Below are positions 38,601 to 48,781 of a stretch of 64,000 bases of DNA, piece by piece. The first letter of the stretch is position 1, and every line of letters starts with the position of its first letter. Made by a program: the position numbers and the translations under genes. This stretch comes from Bacteriovoracaceae bacterium UBA6153 (GTDB lineage Bacteria > Bdellovibrionota > Bacteriovoracia > Bacteriovoracales > Bacteriovoracaceae): assembly GCA_002428265.1 (NCBI GenBank), contig DIUR01000010.1, positions 1 through 64,000 on the forward strand. The letters are read 5' to 3'. Below the pieces are notes generated by a model. It was not told where the DNA came from. It ran no database searches and saw only the letters and a list, made by a program, of their open reading frames with translations.

Positions 38601-39172
38601 TAGTTCTCAGGAAATAAGCTACGCTCAATTCCTTCGATAAAAATGTGAATACACTTAATATGAATTTCTTGAATGCGATCACTGATAGGTGAGTCGACAA
38701 CTAATGCCACATCAACCATGTCTTTTAATTTCCCGCCGCCTTTACCTAAAAGGCCCACAACTTTCATTCCTTTCTTTTTTGCAGCTTCAACAGCTAAAAG
38801 AACGTTTGGTGAATTTCCAGAAGTAGAGATAGCAAGAAGAATATCACCCTTATTTCCCCAAGCTTCTACGTAACGAGAGAAGACGACATCGTAGCCGTAG
38901 TCGTTTGATACGCAAGTCAGGTGAGAGGGATCGTTGATTGCCATAGCGGCAAGAGGCTTACGTTCTTTTCTGAATCGTCCGGTTAACTCTTCAGCAAAGT
39001 GCATGGCATCGCACATAGATCCGCCATTTCCGCAGCTGAAAGCTCTTCCGTTATTCTTAAAAGACTCGACCATCAGTGAGATGGCCGAATTTATTTTTTC
39101 AGAATTATCTTTGTTCTCAATAAACGAGTTTAATGTTTTTTGAGCATCTAAAAGTGATTCAAGAACGAACAT
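38597..39172 (-). CDS. gmhA: Phosphoheptose isomerase
   Basis: Converts sedoheptulose 7-phosphate to D-glycero-manno-heptose 7-phosphate, the first step to LPS core heptose. A SIS domain carries the substrate loop SCGNGGSMCDAMHFAEEL (residues ~46-63), the phosphate-binding ISTSGNSPN and a C-terminal helix (RIQEIHIKCIHIFIEG) with the metal-site His. 191 aa, matching E. coli GmhA. It starts four bases after the trxA stop. An intact heptose pathway implies LPS with inner core. Confidence 0.93.
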   Translation of the reverse strand: MFVLESLLDAQKTLNSFIENKDNSEKINSAISLMVESFKNNGRAFSCGNGGSMCDAMHFAEELTGRFRKERKPLAAMAINDPSHLTCVSNDYGYDVVFSRYVEAWGNKGDILLAISTSGNSPNVLLAVEAAKKKGMKVVGLLGKGGGKLKDMVDVALVVDSPISDRIQEIHIKCIHIFIEGIERSLFPENY

Positions 39173-39175
39173 GGG

Positions 39176-39499
39176 TTATGCCATTTCTTCTAGAGACTTT
39201 TTGATTTCATCTTTTGCTTGAACTCCAACAAGAGTTTTTGCAGCTTGACCATTTTTGAAGAAGATCATTGTTGGGATCCCACGGATACCATATTTTTGAG
39301 CTAGCTCAGGATTGTCATCTACGTTTACTTTTACGATTTGAGCTTTTTCGCCTAATTCTTTAGCAACGTCGTCAAGTATTGGTCCAAGTACGCGACAAGG
39401 TCCACACCACTCAGCCCAGAAATCTACTAGAACTGGTTTGTCTGATTTTAATACGTCTGATTCAAAATGTGCTACGTCTGTTTTATTTACTGAACTCAT
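39176..39499 (-). CDS. trxA: Thioredoxin
   Basis: General cytosolic disulfide reductase. The active site WCGPC is at residues 31-35, with the cis-Pro loop GIRGIPTMIFF around 70-80. 107 aa, no signal peptide. A plausible minus-strand -10 (TAGAAT, about 39530) precedes it with a poor -35. gmhA follows directly, so the two are cotranscribed. SD AAGGAGAA is strong. Confidence 0.96.
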   Translation of the reverse strand: MSSVNKTDVAHFESDVLKSDKPVLVDFWAEWCGPCRVLGPILDDVAKELGEKAQIVKVNVDDNPELAQKYGIRGIPTMIFFKNGQAAKTLVGVQAKDEIKKSLEEMA

Positions 39500-39663
39500 A
39501 AAGTTCTCCTTTTGGTTTAAGGTTCATTCTACCTAAGTCTCTGAGGAAATGAAAACTTAAAAATATTCTGCAATGCAATTGGAAGCTATAAAATGAGCTT
39601 AACTTATGAGCTAAGGAGGGGTTTTCCTTTGCAAATTGCCTGGGCTATCACTAAGATTGATTT

Positions 39664-40167
39664 ATGGATAGAAAGTATCTATTAGAAAAAGCGATACGTG
39701 TCGCAAAATTAACCCGCCTGATTGCTAAAGCGATAGATATTTTTATCGTGGCGTGTTTTTCAATTTGGTTTTACCCACTGGGTATCGTACTGGGAATAAT
39801 TTATATTTCTATATGTGACGGTATGAGTAATGGGCAATCGGCCGGTAAAAAGTTTATGGGCTTTGCAGTGAAGTCCCTCGAAGACGGCTCGCCTTGTTCG
39901 TATAAGCAGTCGGTAATTAGAAATCTTCCTTTTACACTTCCGCTTTTAGTCGCATTAGTTTTTGCAATTCCAGGTATTATTCTCGGCGCCATTTTAGGTG
40001 TCGTTCTTATTGGTTTTGAGCTTTATCTTCTTTACAATCTCGACTCAGGACATCGTCTCGGAGATGTCATGGCAGATACCTCTGTTATGGCCAACGATGA
40101 CAACTTCGCAGGAGTCAAAAATAGAAAGACAAGTTGGTGGACTTCGGATACACCTGGTTCTATTTAA
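39664..40167 (+). CDS. RDD-family membrane protein
   Basis: 167 aa with three hydrophobic segments. It opens with RLIAKAIDIFIV (the RDD-type Arg and Asp in helix one), has the GQSAGKKFMGFAV loop and ends with SGHRLGDVMADTSV, all typical of RDD proteins. Function is uncertain; some members have ion-exchange activity. The upstream region has a SD-like AAGGAGG far from the start, with no clear promoter. polA starts 22 bases after its stop. Confidence 0.75.
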   Translation: MDRKYLLEKAIRVAKLTRLIAKAIDIFIVACFSIWFYPLGIVLGIIYISICDGMSNGQSAGKKFMGFAVKSLEDGSPCSYKQSVIRNLPFTLPLLVALVFAIPGIILGAILGVVLIGFELYLLYNLDSGHRLGDVMADTSVMANDDNFAGVKNRKTSWWTSDTPGSI

Positions 40168-40188
40168 TACAATTTCAGGATCACTATT

Positions 40189-42849
40189 ATGTCAAAAAAA
40201 CGTTTGATCATCGTCGACGTCTCAAACTTTATATTCCGTGCCTTTTTTGCCATCCGTCCAATGCATTCACCAGAAGGTGTCCCGACGAATGCTGTGTATG
40301 GAATGTTAACCATGCTTTTGAAACTTTTGTCAGACCAGAGACCCACTCACGTTTTTTTAGCATGTGATACGAAAGGTGGATCATTTAGAAATGAACTCTA
40401 TAGCGAATACAAAGCTAACAGAAGCGAGCCGCCTGAAGACCTTATTCCTCAGTTTGCACTAATTAATGAATTAATTGGAAAAATGAATCTTCCAACTTTT
40501 TGCCTTCCGAACTATGAAGCCGATGATTTAATCGGTTCTGCTTGTGTTCAATGGAAAGAGTATTTCGATGAAATTTTTATTGCTTCAGGTGATAAAGACT
40601 TAATGCAATTTGTAGGGGGCAACGTAAAGATGCTCGATACAATGAAAGACAAGATTTATTCTCCTGATGATGTCGAAGAAAAAATGGGAGTTCGTCCGGA
40701 ACAGATCGTCGATTATTTATCTATCGTTGGCGATACTTCAGATAATATTCCGGGAATGAAAGGCATTGGCGCTGTCGGTGCTGCAAAACTTTTAAAGGAG
40801 TATGGAACTCTTGAAAATATTATTGCTAACAAAGACAGTCTGAAAGGTAAAAAAGTTATTGAAGCTTTTACTGATCACTTAGAGATGGGGCTTCTGTCTA
40901 AAAAATTAGTGCAGATTACAACAGATGTTCAGCTAGGACATACGGCCGAAGAAACAGCGGTGAGTTTTTATCCGACTAACGAATTGTCTGACTTTCTTCA
41001 AGGCTTAGGATTTAAAACTATTTTGACTAAGCTTCAAGATATGCGCTTTCAACATCACCTTGCACGTGAAACTGATAAACGTATTGATGGAACTTCAGAT
41101 GATGGCCCAATTGATAGTGAGTTATTTAACCAGACGAAAGCGGCCAGCATTAATGTGGTAGAAGTTGATATCAATAACTTTGATGAAGTTATGGCAACCG
41201 CAGTGGAAGCAGGTCAAGTTGCTGTTCACGCTCTTTATGATGTCGATGATATCTACACGAGAAAAATTACAAGAATCTATTTTGCTTTTAACGATACGAC
41301 CGCTTACACGGTTCAAAATGACCTGGTGGCGGATACGCTAAAAAGATTCTGGAGCAATCCAACGATTGAAGTGATCGGAGAGAATTTAAAGAAAGACCAT
41401 GTTTATGCCCTTGTTAATGACATAACTTTCTCATCAAAAAAATTCGATATCGGACTTGCTCATTTCAATATCAATACAAGCACAAGACATGACATTGATG
41501 TTTTGATGAAAGAGTATTTGAATATGGAAACGGGAGCTGATGAAAATCAAGCTAACGCTGAGAGAGCTTACGCGCTTTTTGTTCTTGCAAAAATCTTCAG
41601 ACAAAAAATGGAAGAGCTGAAGCTTATCGATATCTACAATACAATCGATTTAAATATTATTCCGGTTCTGGCCAAAATGGAAAAAGAAGGTGTTTCACTT
41701 AACGTGAATTATCTTAAAGAGCTGGAAATTGAGCTTGCTGCTGAAATCAAAAGAGTAGAAGCAGAAGTCTTCGCTATCGCTGGCGGAGAGATGAATTTAA
41801 ATTCACCAAAGCAAGTTGGAGTACTCCTTTTTGAAAAGTTAAATCTTCCTCCAATTAAAAAAACCAAGACAGGTTACTCAACTGACGCCGAAGTTTTAGA
41901 AGAATTAGATGGAATGAATATCAGTGAAGTTCCAGGACTTCTTTTAACTCATAGAGAGTATGGAAAAATTCTATCAACTTATGTAAAAGCACTTCCGGAA
42001 CTAATCAACCCACTGACAAAAAGAATTCACACGAATTATAATTTAATCGTGGCCCAGACTGGCAGACTTTCTTCGACAAATCCTAATTTACAAAACATTC
42101 CGGTAAGAAGCCCGATGGGTGAGAAAGTGAGAAAAGCTTTCATCGCAAAACCTGGAAAGATTCTTCTTGCAGCTGACTACTCTCAAGTAGAACTAAGGCT
42201 GCTTGCTCATTTTTCAGCAGATCCTACCATGCTTAAATCATTTAAAGACGAAGTTGATATTCATGCTCAGACTGCTTCTGAAGTGATGGACATTCCTGTT
42301 ACTCAGGTCACAAGCCGCGAGCGTGGAATGGCAAAAACTGTTAACTTTGGCTTAATGTATGGCCAGTCATCATTTGGTCTTGCTTCAACTCTTAAAATTT
42401 CTAGAACTGAGGCCAAGCAATATATCGACAAGTATTTCGCTCGCTTTAGTTCGATTAAAACTTTCTTAGACACTCTAAAAGATAAAGCTGAACAGACAGG
42501 ATATGCTGAGACTCTTCACGGAAGAAAAAGATTCTTACCAGATATTCATTCTCAAAATAGAACTATTAAAGCCCAGGCCGAAAGAATGGCGATCAACAGT
42601 CCAATTCAAGGAACTGCCGCTGATATTATCAAGCTTGCTATGATTAAGATTGATCAGGAAATGACCTCTATGCAATTAAAATCAAAAATGCTTTTACAGG
42701 TTCACGATGAACTTATCTTTGAAGTCGTTGAAGAAGAATTAAGTATTATGAAAGAGCTGGTCTGCCGTGGCATGGAAACAGTTGTTGAATTAACTGTTCC
42801 CATGAAGGTCGATATGGGGATCGGTATTAACTGGTACGATATAAAATAA
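40189..42849 (+). CDS. polA: DNA polymerase I
   Basis: Replication and repair polymerase of 886 aa. The N-terminal ~300 residues are the 5' nuclease (FLACDTKGGSFRNEL, YEADDLIG, SGDKDLMQ). The polymerase domain has motif A DYSQVELRLLAH (about 663), motif B RERGMAKTVNFGLMYGQ and motif C VHDELIFEV (about 840). In the middle domain the Asp-x-Glu of Exo I is replaced (VAVHALYD, about 344) and the Exo III Asp is not evident, although NLKKD of Exo II remains. I therefore predict no proofreading, as in Taq and Bacillus enzymes. Confidence 0.96.
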   Translation: MSKKRLIIVDVSNFIFRAFFAIRPMHSPEGVPTNAVYGMLTMLLKLLSDQRPTHVFLACDTKGGSFRNELYSEYKANRSEPPEDLIPQFALINELIGKMNLPTFCLPNYEADDLIGSACVQWKEYFDEIFIASGDKDLMQFVGGNVKMLDTMKDKIYSPDDVEEKMGVRPEQIVDYLSIVGDTSDNIPGMKGIGAVGAAKLLKEYGTLENIIANKDSLKGKKVIEAFTDHLEMGLLSKKLVQITTDVQLGHTAEETAVSFYPTNELSDFLQGLGFKTILTKLQDMRFQHHLARETDKRIDGTSDDGPIDSELFNQTKAASINVVEVDINNFDEVMATAVEAGQVAVHALYDVDDIYTRKITRIYFAFNDTTAYTVQNDLVADTLKRFWSNPTIEVIGENLKKDHVYALVNDITFSSKKFDIGLAHFNINTSTRHDIDVLMKEYLNMETGADENQANAERAYALFVLAKIFRQKMEELKLIDIYNTIDLNIIPVLAKMEKEGVSLNVNYLKELEIELAAEIKRVEAEVFAIAGGEMNLNSPKQVGVLLFEKLNLPPIKKTKTGYSTDAEVLEELDGMNISEVPGLLLTHREYGKILSTYVKALPELINPLTKRIHTNYNLIVAQTGRLSSTNPNLQNIPVRSPMGEKVRKAFIAKPGKILLAADYSQVELRLLAHFSADPTMLKSFKDEVDIHAQTASEVMDIPVTQVTSRERGMAKTVNFGLMYGQSSFGLASTLKISRTEAKQYIDKYFARFSSIKTFLDTLKDKAEQTGYAETLHGRKRFLPDIHSQNRTIKAQAERMAINSPIQGTAADIIKLAMIKIDQEMTSMQLKSKMLLQVHDELIFEVVEEELSIMKELVCRGMETVVELTVPMKVDMGIGINWYDIK

Positions 42850-42850
42850 G

Positions 42851-43261
42851 TTAAAGCGATTTATAGTGAAACGTGACCGGAAGTTTAATATCTGGATTTA
42901 AACTTCTCGTCACCGGACACGTGTGAGCGATGTCTTCAAGGGCCGCTCTCTCATTTTCAGCGATTGTATCAGGAAGTGTGATCTCAATTGTTAGTTCTGA
43001 AACCATTCTCGGGCTCATCTGCATTTTTTTAGTCACGACAAAGCTCGCCCCTGTGACGTCCAGACCGCTTTTATTGCCGTAAATGGCCATCGTCGTCAGG
43101 ATACAGCTGCCCAAGGCAGCACCGAGTAAGTCAGTAGGCGAGAAGGCCTCTCCTAGTCCATTATTATCTTTTGGGGCATCCGTTGAAATCTTAGTTTCTG
43201 AAGGCCCGTGAGTTAATGTGCAGTGAAGTTTTCCTTCGTAAATTCCCGTCATCATGACCAT
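42851..43261 (-). CDS. OsmC-family protein (organic hydroperoxide resistance-like)
   Basis: The OsmC fold carries the two redox cysteines, LGSCILTTMA and HTCPVTRSL, that reduce organic peroxides in this family. The longest frame starts at 43324, but AGGAG six bases before the ATG at 43261 (MVMMTGIYEGK) decides for the shorter 136 aa form, which also matches the family length. The stop is one base from the convergent polA stop. No regulator such as OhrR lies nearby. Confidence 0.88.
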   Translation of the reverse strand: MVMMTGIYEGKLHCTLTHGPSETKISTDAPKDNNGLGEAFSPTDLLGAALGSCILTTMAIYGNKSGLDVTGASFVVTKKMQMSPRMVSELTIEITLPDTIAENERAALEDIAHTCPVTRSLNPDIKLPVTFHYKSL

Positions 43262-43375
43262 AGTCGTCTCCTTTGTCGTAAAAATAGCTTTGGCAATTGT
43301 GCCCTTAAGTCCTAAAAATGGCAAAAATGACTGCCTGGGTTAGTACGACTTAGAAAATATTTTTTAGCCCCTAAC

Positions 43376-43405
43376 CTTGACACTATTCCACAGTGATACC
43401 ACATT
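43376..43405 (+). promoter_or_regulatory. Candidate heat-shock (sigma-32-like) promoter of groESL
   Basis: CTTGACA (43376-43382) and CCACATT (43399-43405) are spaced 16 bases apart. The -10 side resembles the CCCCAT-T of sigma-32 promoters more than TATAAT, and the -35 fits both sigma-32 and sigma-70. No CIRCE inverted repeat (TTAGCACTC-N9-GAGTGCTAA) is present in the gap, so HrcA control is unlikely at this locus. Confidence 0.4.
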
Positions 43406-43441
43406 GTTTGTATTAAATTTTTAATAACTTATGGAGGTTAT

Positions 43442-43729
43442 ATGCAATTAAAGCCGTTACAAGACCGCGTTGTCGTTCAACGTTTGGATGAAGAAACAAA
43501 AACTGCAGGCGGAATTATCATTCCTGATAACCACGCAGAAAAACCATCACAAGGAAAAATCCTTGCGGTTGGAACTGGATATAGAAACACTGATGGATCA
43601 GTAAGAGCACTTGACGTAAAAATCGGTGACACTGTTTTATTCGGAAAATACTCTGGAACGACAGTTAAAGTTGAAGGAAAAGAAGTTCTTGTTATGAAAG
43701 AAGAAGAAATTCTTGGTGTTCTTCACTAA
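43442..43729 (+). CDS. groES: Co-chaperonin GroES
   Basis: Heptameric lid of the GroEL cage. 95 aa, starting [14 protein letters not shown] and containing the mobile loop ([11 protein letters not shown], about residues 20-30) and the roof region. SD TGGAGG lies just before the ATG. groEL follows after 33 bases with its own SD. Confidence 0.98.
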   Translation: MQLKPLQDRVVVQRLDEETKTAGGIIIPDNHAEKPSQGKILAVGTGYRNTDGSVRALDVKIGDTVLFGKYSGTTVKVEGKEVLVMKEEEILGVLH

Positions 43730-43741
43730 TTTAAAAATTGA

Positions 43742-45406
<1,665 letters not shown>

Positions 45407-45438
45407 TTCACGCTTCCTTTCAAGCTATGAAATCTATT

Positions 45439-45469
45439 AAAGGAGCTCCTTTGGGGGCTCCTTTTTTTT
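45439..45469 (+). terminator. Intrinsic terminator of groESL
   Basis: AAAGGAGC (45439-45446) pairs with GCTCCTTT (45457-45464) around a ten-base loop, followed by an eight-T run. Confidence 0.9.
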
Positions 45470-45545
45470 GCCTTTTTATTTGTCACGCTCCTTTAAGAGA
45501 TGTTCTAATATTCCCAAATTAAAATTTAAACATTGGGCACACTCC

Positions 45546-46376
45546 ATGAAAACAATCATCGCATTAATTGCATTAACATTCTCACTTCAAACATTTGCGG
45601 CCTGTCCTGATATCACTGGTTCGTTTTTTGATGCTGATACTGAAACTGTCCGCACAATCACTCAAGATCAATGCGCAAGCACGACTTGGTCTGATGAGGA
45701 TGGGACAACTATTCTTATTGCCGATGGTGTAGAAAGAGTTCTTCAGTCTGAAGGATCGATGACGGCCTATGCAAAAGTCACTTTTACAACAGAAGAATTT
45801 ATCATTGATATCCGAATGGATTATGGCGGAAGCAATGATTATGATCTGCCTGTGAGATGGATCACATCTTATCGCATTGATAAATTCAACAACCTGGTTG
45901 AAAAGATCATTCCATATAAAGAAGATGGGTCTATGGGGGGAGTTGAGTATATCACCTTTAGAAGAGTGAAAACGGCTACTGCGCTTAATTGTCCTGATTT
46001 AAGCGGATCTTATTTGGATAAAAGTGGAGAGAGCGTTGTGCTTTCTCAAAAAGGCTGTGGCGAGGTCTCGATATTATCGCGCCCGTTATCGCATACCCTT
46101 ATGTTAAATAATGAATATACACTTGTTTTAGATGATCAATACAATCGCGCTTTTGGAAGAGGAACTTTTGAAGCAGCAGAGTTGGTATTAGAAGTTAAGA
46201 TCGAATACAAAAAAGACCCAGGTATTCCGGCGATGTTTCTTCCTGTCAGGGCGGTTAATAGATACTCACATACAGACAGTGGAGATCTTCTGGAAAAATC
46301 CACAATCTATAATTCATCAAATAAAGTCATAACTAATACGAAAACCATTTACAAAAAATCCCCTGTAAAAAAGTAA
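45546..46376 (+). CDS. Secreted protein with two tandem related domains
   Basis: 276 aa from the ATG at 45546, which begins a signal peptide MKTIIALIALTFSLQTFAA; the longer frame from 45468 would put 26 polar residues before it. The mature protein is two copies of a ~125-residue unit: CPDITGSFFD...DQCASTTW and CPDLSGSYLD...KGCGEVSI, each with a Cys pair. The shared pattern suggests a small lipocalin-like or calycin-like barrel, but no family is recognised. Confidence 0.6.
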   Translation: MKTIIALIALTFSLQTFAACPDITGSFFDADTETVRTITQDQCASTTWSDEDGTTILIADGVERVLQSEGSMTAYAKVTFTTEEFIIDIRMDYGGSNDYDLPVRWITSYRIDKFNNLVEKIIPYKEDGSMGGVEYITFRRVKTATALNCPDLSGSYLDKSGESVVLSQKGCGEVSILSRPLSHTLMLNNEYTLVLDDQYNRAFGRGTFEAAELVLEVKIEYKKDPGIPAMFLPVRAVNRYSHTDSGDLLEKSTIYNSSNKVITNTKTIYKKSPVKK

Positions 46377-46410
46377 TGAGGTCAAAATTTTGAATCTTAC
46401 TTTTTCTTTT

Positions 46411-46437
46411 GACACCTATAGAGGCCAGAAGGGTGTC
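46411..46437 (+). repeat. Inverted repeat upstream of the sigma-54-type promoter
   Basis: GACACC (46411-46416) and GGTGTC (46432-46437) are perfect inverted halves separated by 15 bases, about 70-90 bases upstream of the -24 element at 46501. The place suits an enhancer-binding-protein site; a weak 3' hairpin for the preceding gene is the alternative. Confidence 0.35.
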
Positions 46438-46498
46438 CTTTCGTCACTAAAGTAGATTAGACAGTTATGCCAATCAAGGTGTTACCAATTTGACGGTC

Positions 46499-46516
46499 TT
46501 GGCATAGAGAGTGCAA
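46499..46516 (+). promoter_or_regulatory. Candidate sigma-54 (-24/-12) promoter
   Basis: TTGGCATAGAGAGTGCAA has GG at 46501-46502 and GC at 46513-46514, exactly 12 bases apart, and matches the consensus TGGCA-N7-TGCA well. Transcription would begin near 46526, about 70 bases before the small secreted protein at 46595. The -24 half also forms an 8-bp inverted repeat with TATGCCAA (46466-46473). Confidence 0.55.
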
Positions 46517-46594
46517 TAGTCATAATCAGGAGATCATGGATGATTTCCACCAAGGTTGGGATTCAAGGAAGATTTATTTAAGAGGAGCTTTAGG

Positions 46595-46936
46595 ATGAAG
46601 CAAATTACAAGACTAGGAAAGGTCACTATTACAGCTTTGGGTTTGAGTATGATTTTGGGAGTGCAAGCAGCACTTGCAACGTCGGCAATCAGCCTTTCTT
46701 GTCCTGAGAAATACATCGCTACAGTGACTAATGTAGAAGATGTAGATTCATCCGCTGCCCTTCAGAAGGTCGAAGTCGACTTCCAGATTATTCAGACGCT
46801 CAAAGGTGATGAGATTCGTTCTAAAAAACTACAGGTCGTAAAAGATGGGCCTATTAAGTTTAAGAGCGGAGAGATCTACACACTTGAAGCAAATAATATC
46901 TGGCTTTGTTCTGCGACTGCATTTTCTAAAATATAG
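46595..46936 (+). CDS. Small secreted protein of unknown function
   Basis: 113 aa with signal peptide MKQITRLGKVTITALGLSMI...ALA. The mature part has two Cys (SLSCPEKY, IWLCSATA) and alternating strands, likely a small disulfide-bonded beta domain. AGGAG seven bases before the ATG at 46595 decides against the longer frame from 46556. A sigma-54-type promoter lies upstream and a protease gene follows at 47.0 kb. Confidence 0.6.
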   Translation: MKQITRLGKVTITALGLSMILGVQAALATSAISLSCPEKYIATVTNVEDVDSSAALQKVEVDFQIIQTLKGDEIRSKKLQVVKDGPIKFKSGEIYTLEANNIWLCSATAFSKI

Positions 46937-47005
46937 AATTTAGTTTTCTCAAAACTTTCCATGGATGGAGAGTCGTTATAGTGAATATTTTTACAAGGAA
47001 GTAAA

Positions 47006-47830
47006 ATGAAGCACACAAAAAAATTGGCCATGAGCATTTCCCCCCTCTCGCTTATGGCCATTTTATTGTTCCTGGGTATGACTTTTACAGCACATGCCTA
47101 CACATTCACCTCAGATTTTAAAAATGGTTTTTACTGGGCATCGTTCCCGATAAAGATGAATAAATTTGCTCCTGTCGCAAGCGACTCGGCACTTTTAGAA
47201 AAACTTTCCAATGAAGCAGTCGCTGAATGGGAAGCTGTCATTGGAAAAGATATTTGGGAGTTCACGGCCGTTCAAAATACAGCGAACTATGCGGGGAACT
47301 TTATCAGATGGTCTGATAATTTTGGCGCAGAAACTGGTTATGATCCTCAAAGAACATTGGCGATCACAATCAGATATAATTCAGGAACAAATTTTCAGCA
47401 GACAGTTATTATCTTAAATGGAAGTATCGCTTCTCTTAGACAGAACTGGGGAAACACCCTAAAGACCACTATTCTTCATGAGATTGGACACACTCTTGGG
47501 CTTGATCACTCGGAAGATTCAGGTGCTGTGATGGCCGCAAGCCTTGGTGCTGCTGTTAGTTTGCAGTCAGATGATATTGAAGGAGTGAATGCAGTTGTTG
47601 ATGAAACATCGAGAAGACAATCGACTGGTTATGTTTCACCACTCTCAACTTCAACATCTGAAAAAAAGGTTGCTGCTTGTGGAACAGTTGAAGATATCTC
47701 AAAGAACTCAGGTGGGTCAGGTGGAGCGATGGCAAATTTCATGGGATCTCTGATGGTAGGATTAATGTTGATTGTAATAGTAGGAAAGCTTGAAAGGACT
47801 AGGCGTCAAAAGGGTTTTGTCAGGTATTAA
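47006..47830 (+). CDS. Secreted matrixin-like zinc metalloprotease with C-terminal membrane anchor
   Basis: Metzincin signature HEIGHTLGLDH (residues 158-168) followed by the Met-turn segment GAVMAAS identifies a peptidase of the M10 type. A signal peptide (about 1-31) directs export. The C-terminus has Cys in AACGTV, a Gly-rich SGGSGG, a hydrophobic stretch (MGSLMVGLMLIVIVG) and a basic tail (KLERTRRQK), resembling GlyGly-CTERM sorting tails. Likely a cell-surface or released protease; substrate unknown. 274 aa; SD AAGGAAG precedes the ATG. Confidence 0.8.
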   Translation: MKHTKKLAMSISPLSLMAILLFLGMTFTAHAYTFTSDFKNGFYWASFPIKMNKFAPVASDSALLEKLSNEAVAEWEAVIGKDIWEFTAVQNTANYAGNFIRWSDNFGAETGYDPQRTLAITIRYNSGTNFQQTVIILNGSIASLRQNWGNTLKTTILHEIGHTLGLDHSEDSGAVMAASLGAAVSLQSDDIEGVNAVVDETSRRQSTGYVSPLSTSTSEKKVAACGTVEDISKNSGGSGGAMANFMGSLMVGLMLIVIVGKLERTRRQKGFVRY

Positions 47831-47871
47831 AAATATAGTTAATTTTCATTTGAAAATGCCGATAAAAAGGC

Positions 47872-48348
47872 ATGAATGAAAACAACAAAACCACAATTAA
47901 TTACATCTTTTACCTTCAAACAAAACTAGAGCTGGATAATACGTATTATGTATTAGCAGAAGTACTAGGAAAGATTAATATAAGTTTACTTCCGATACAG
48001 GAACAAGATTTAAAAGATATTGATAAAAGTAAAAAACAACATGTAATAGTTGTGAGAAATGATTTTTCATCTGCATTTGCTTTTAACAATATTAGAAAGA
48101 ATTTCCTTGAAGCTTCTATGAACTCTGGTAAGCTCGTTGTTTACGATGTAAGCTCTTTTTCTGAAATAGAAAATGCAGCAAAGTTTGAAAGCAAAAATGT
48201 TTACAGGTATTTTCAACTTCCACTCAATGTGAAGCAAATTGCAATGACGGTGGCCGTAGAATATTACAAAGACAGGAATGCAGCTCCGGCAGCGGAATGG
48301 CCAGGCGGGCGTAGAGCGAAATTGCCTTCTATGACGAATTCAAACTAA
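47872..48348 (+). CDS. Hypothetical cytosolic protein
   Basis: 158 aa, no signal or membrane segment. An alternating alpha/beta pattern (HVIVVRNDF, KLVVYDVSSF, YRYFQLPLNVKQIAMTVAVEYY) looks like a degenerate receiver-type domain with the late LP.NVKQI helix, but the phospho-acceptor Asp cluster is not evident. A 41-base gap follows the protease; the next gene starts 20 bases on. Confidence 0.5.
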   Translation: MNENNKTTINYIFYLQTKLELDNTYYVLAEVLGKINISLLPIQEQDLKDIDKSKKQHVIVVRNDFSSAFAFNNIRKNFLEASMNSGKLVVYDVSSFSEIENAAKFESKNVYRYFQLPLNVKQIAMTVAVEYYKDRNAAPAAEWPGGRRAKLPSMTNSN

Positions 48349-48367
48349 GGCGTATACTTAGAAGAAT

Positions 48368-48781
48368 ATGAAAGTAAAAATCAGTGAAGAAACGCAACGT
48401 ATGCTCATGCTGTTAAAGCTTGATGCCAAAAGATTATTTGAGCGAATCAAATACAGATCTCCAGAATACATGTACGAATTTTCACTTAAGCGCACGAGAG
48501 ATCATTTCCCTGCGGTGTTTACGAATCGTTATGATTCAACCACTATCAGAGATCTTTTGTTGTGCGGACAAGAGGTGATCGTCGGTCTTGATAATTTTTA
48601 TTCAAGAGTCGATGAGATGCGCTGGTATTTAAACCATACTCAAGACATGCCCAACAGAGTGGAAGACAAAGTTCAGGCGCACGTAAGAGATTTAGAAAAG
48701 TTATTCGAGACATTGAATTTATATATAGACGTAGAAATGGGCCTTATCAAAGAACAAACGAATCATGAAACAGACAATTAA
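48368..48781 (+). CDS. Hypothetical helical protein
   Basis: 137 aa, predominantly charged and helical, no signal peptide. Features include ERIKYRSPEYMYEFSLKR and a final long helix (QAHVRDLEKLFETLNLYIDV). No family recognised. The stop lies 17 bases inside the next gene, so the two are probably translated together. Confidence 0.5.
   Translation: MKVKISEETQRMLMLLKLDAKRLFERIKYRSPEYMYEFSLKRTRDHFPAVFTNRYDSTTIRDLLLCGQEVIVGLDNFYSRVDEMRWYLNHTQDMPNRVEDKVQAHVRDLEKLFETLNLYIDVEMGLIKEQTNHETDN

Noticed and set aside
43262..43324. Longer start for the OsmC-family protein
   Set aside because: AGGAG lies inside the extension, six bases from the ATG at 43261, and the shorter form fits the family.
43325..43441. 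Possible CIRCE element ahead of groES
   Set aside because: Searched by eye for the TTAGCACTC/GAGTGCTAA pair; not present.
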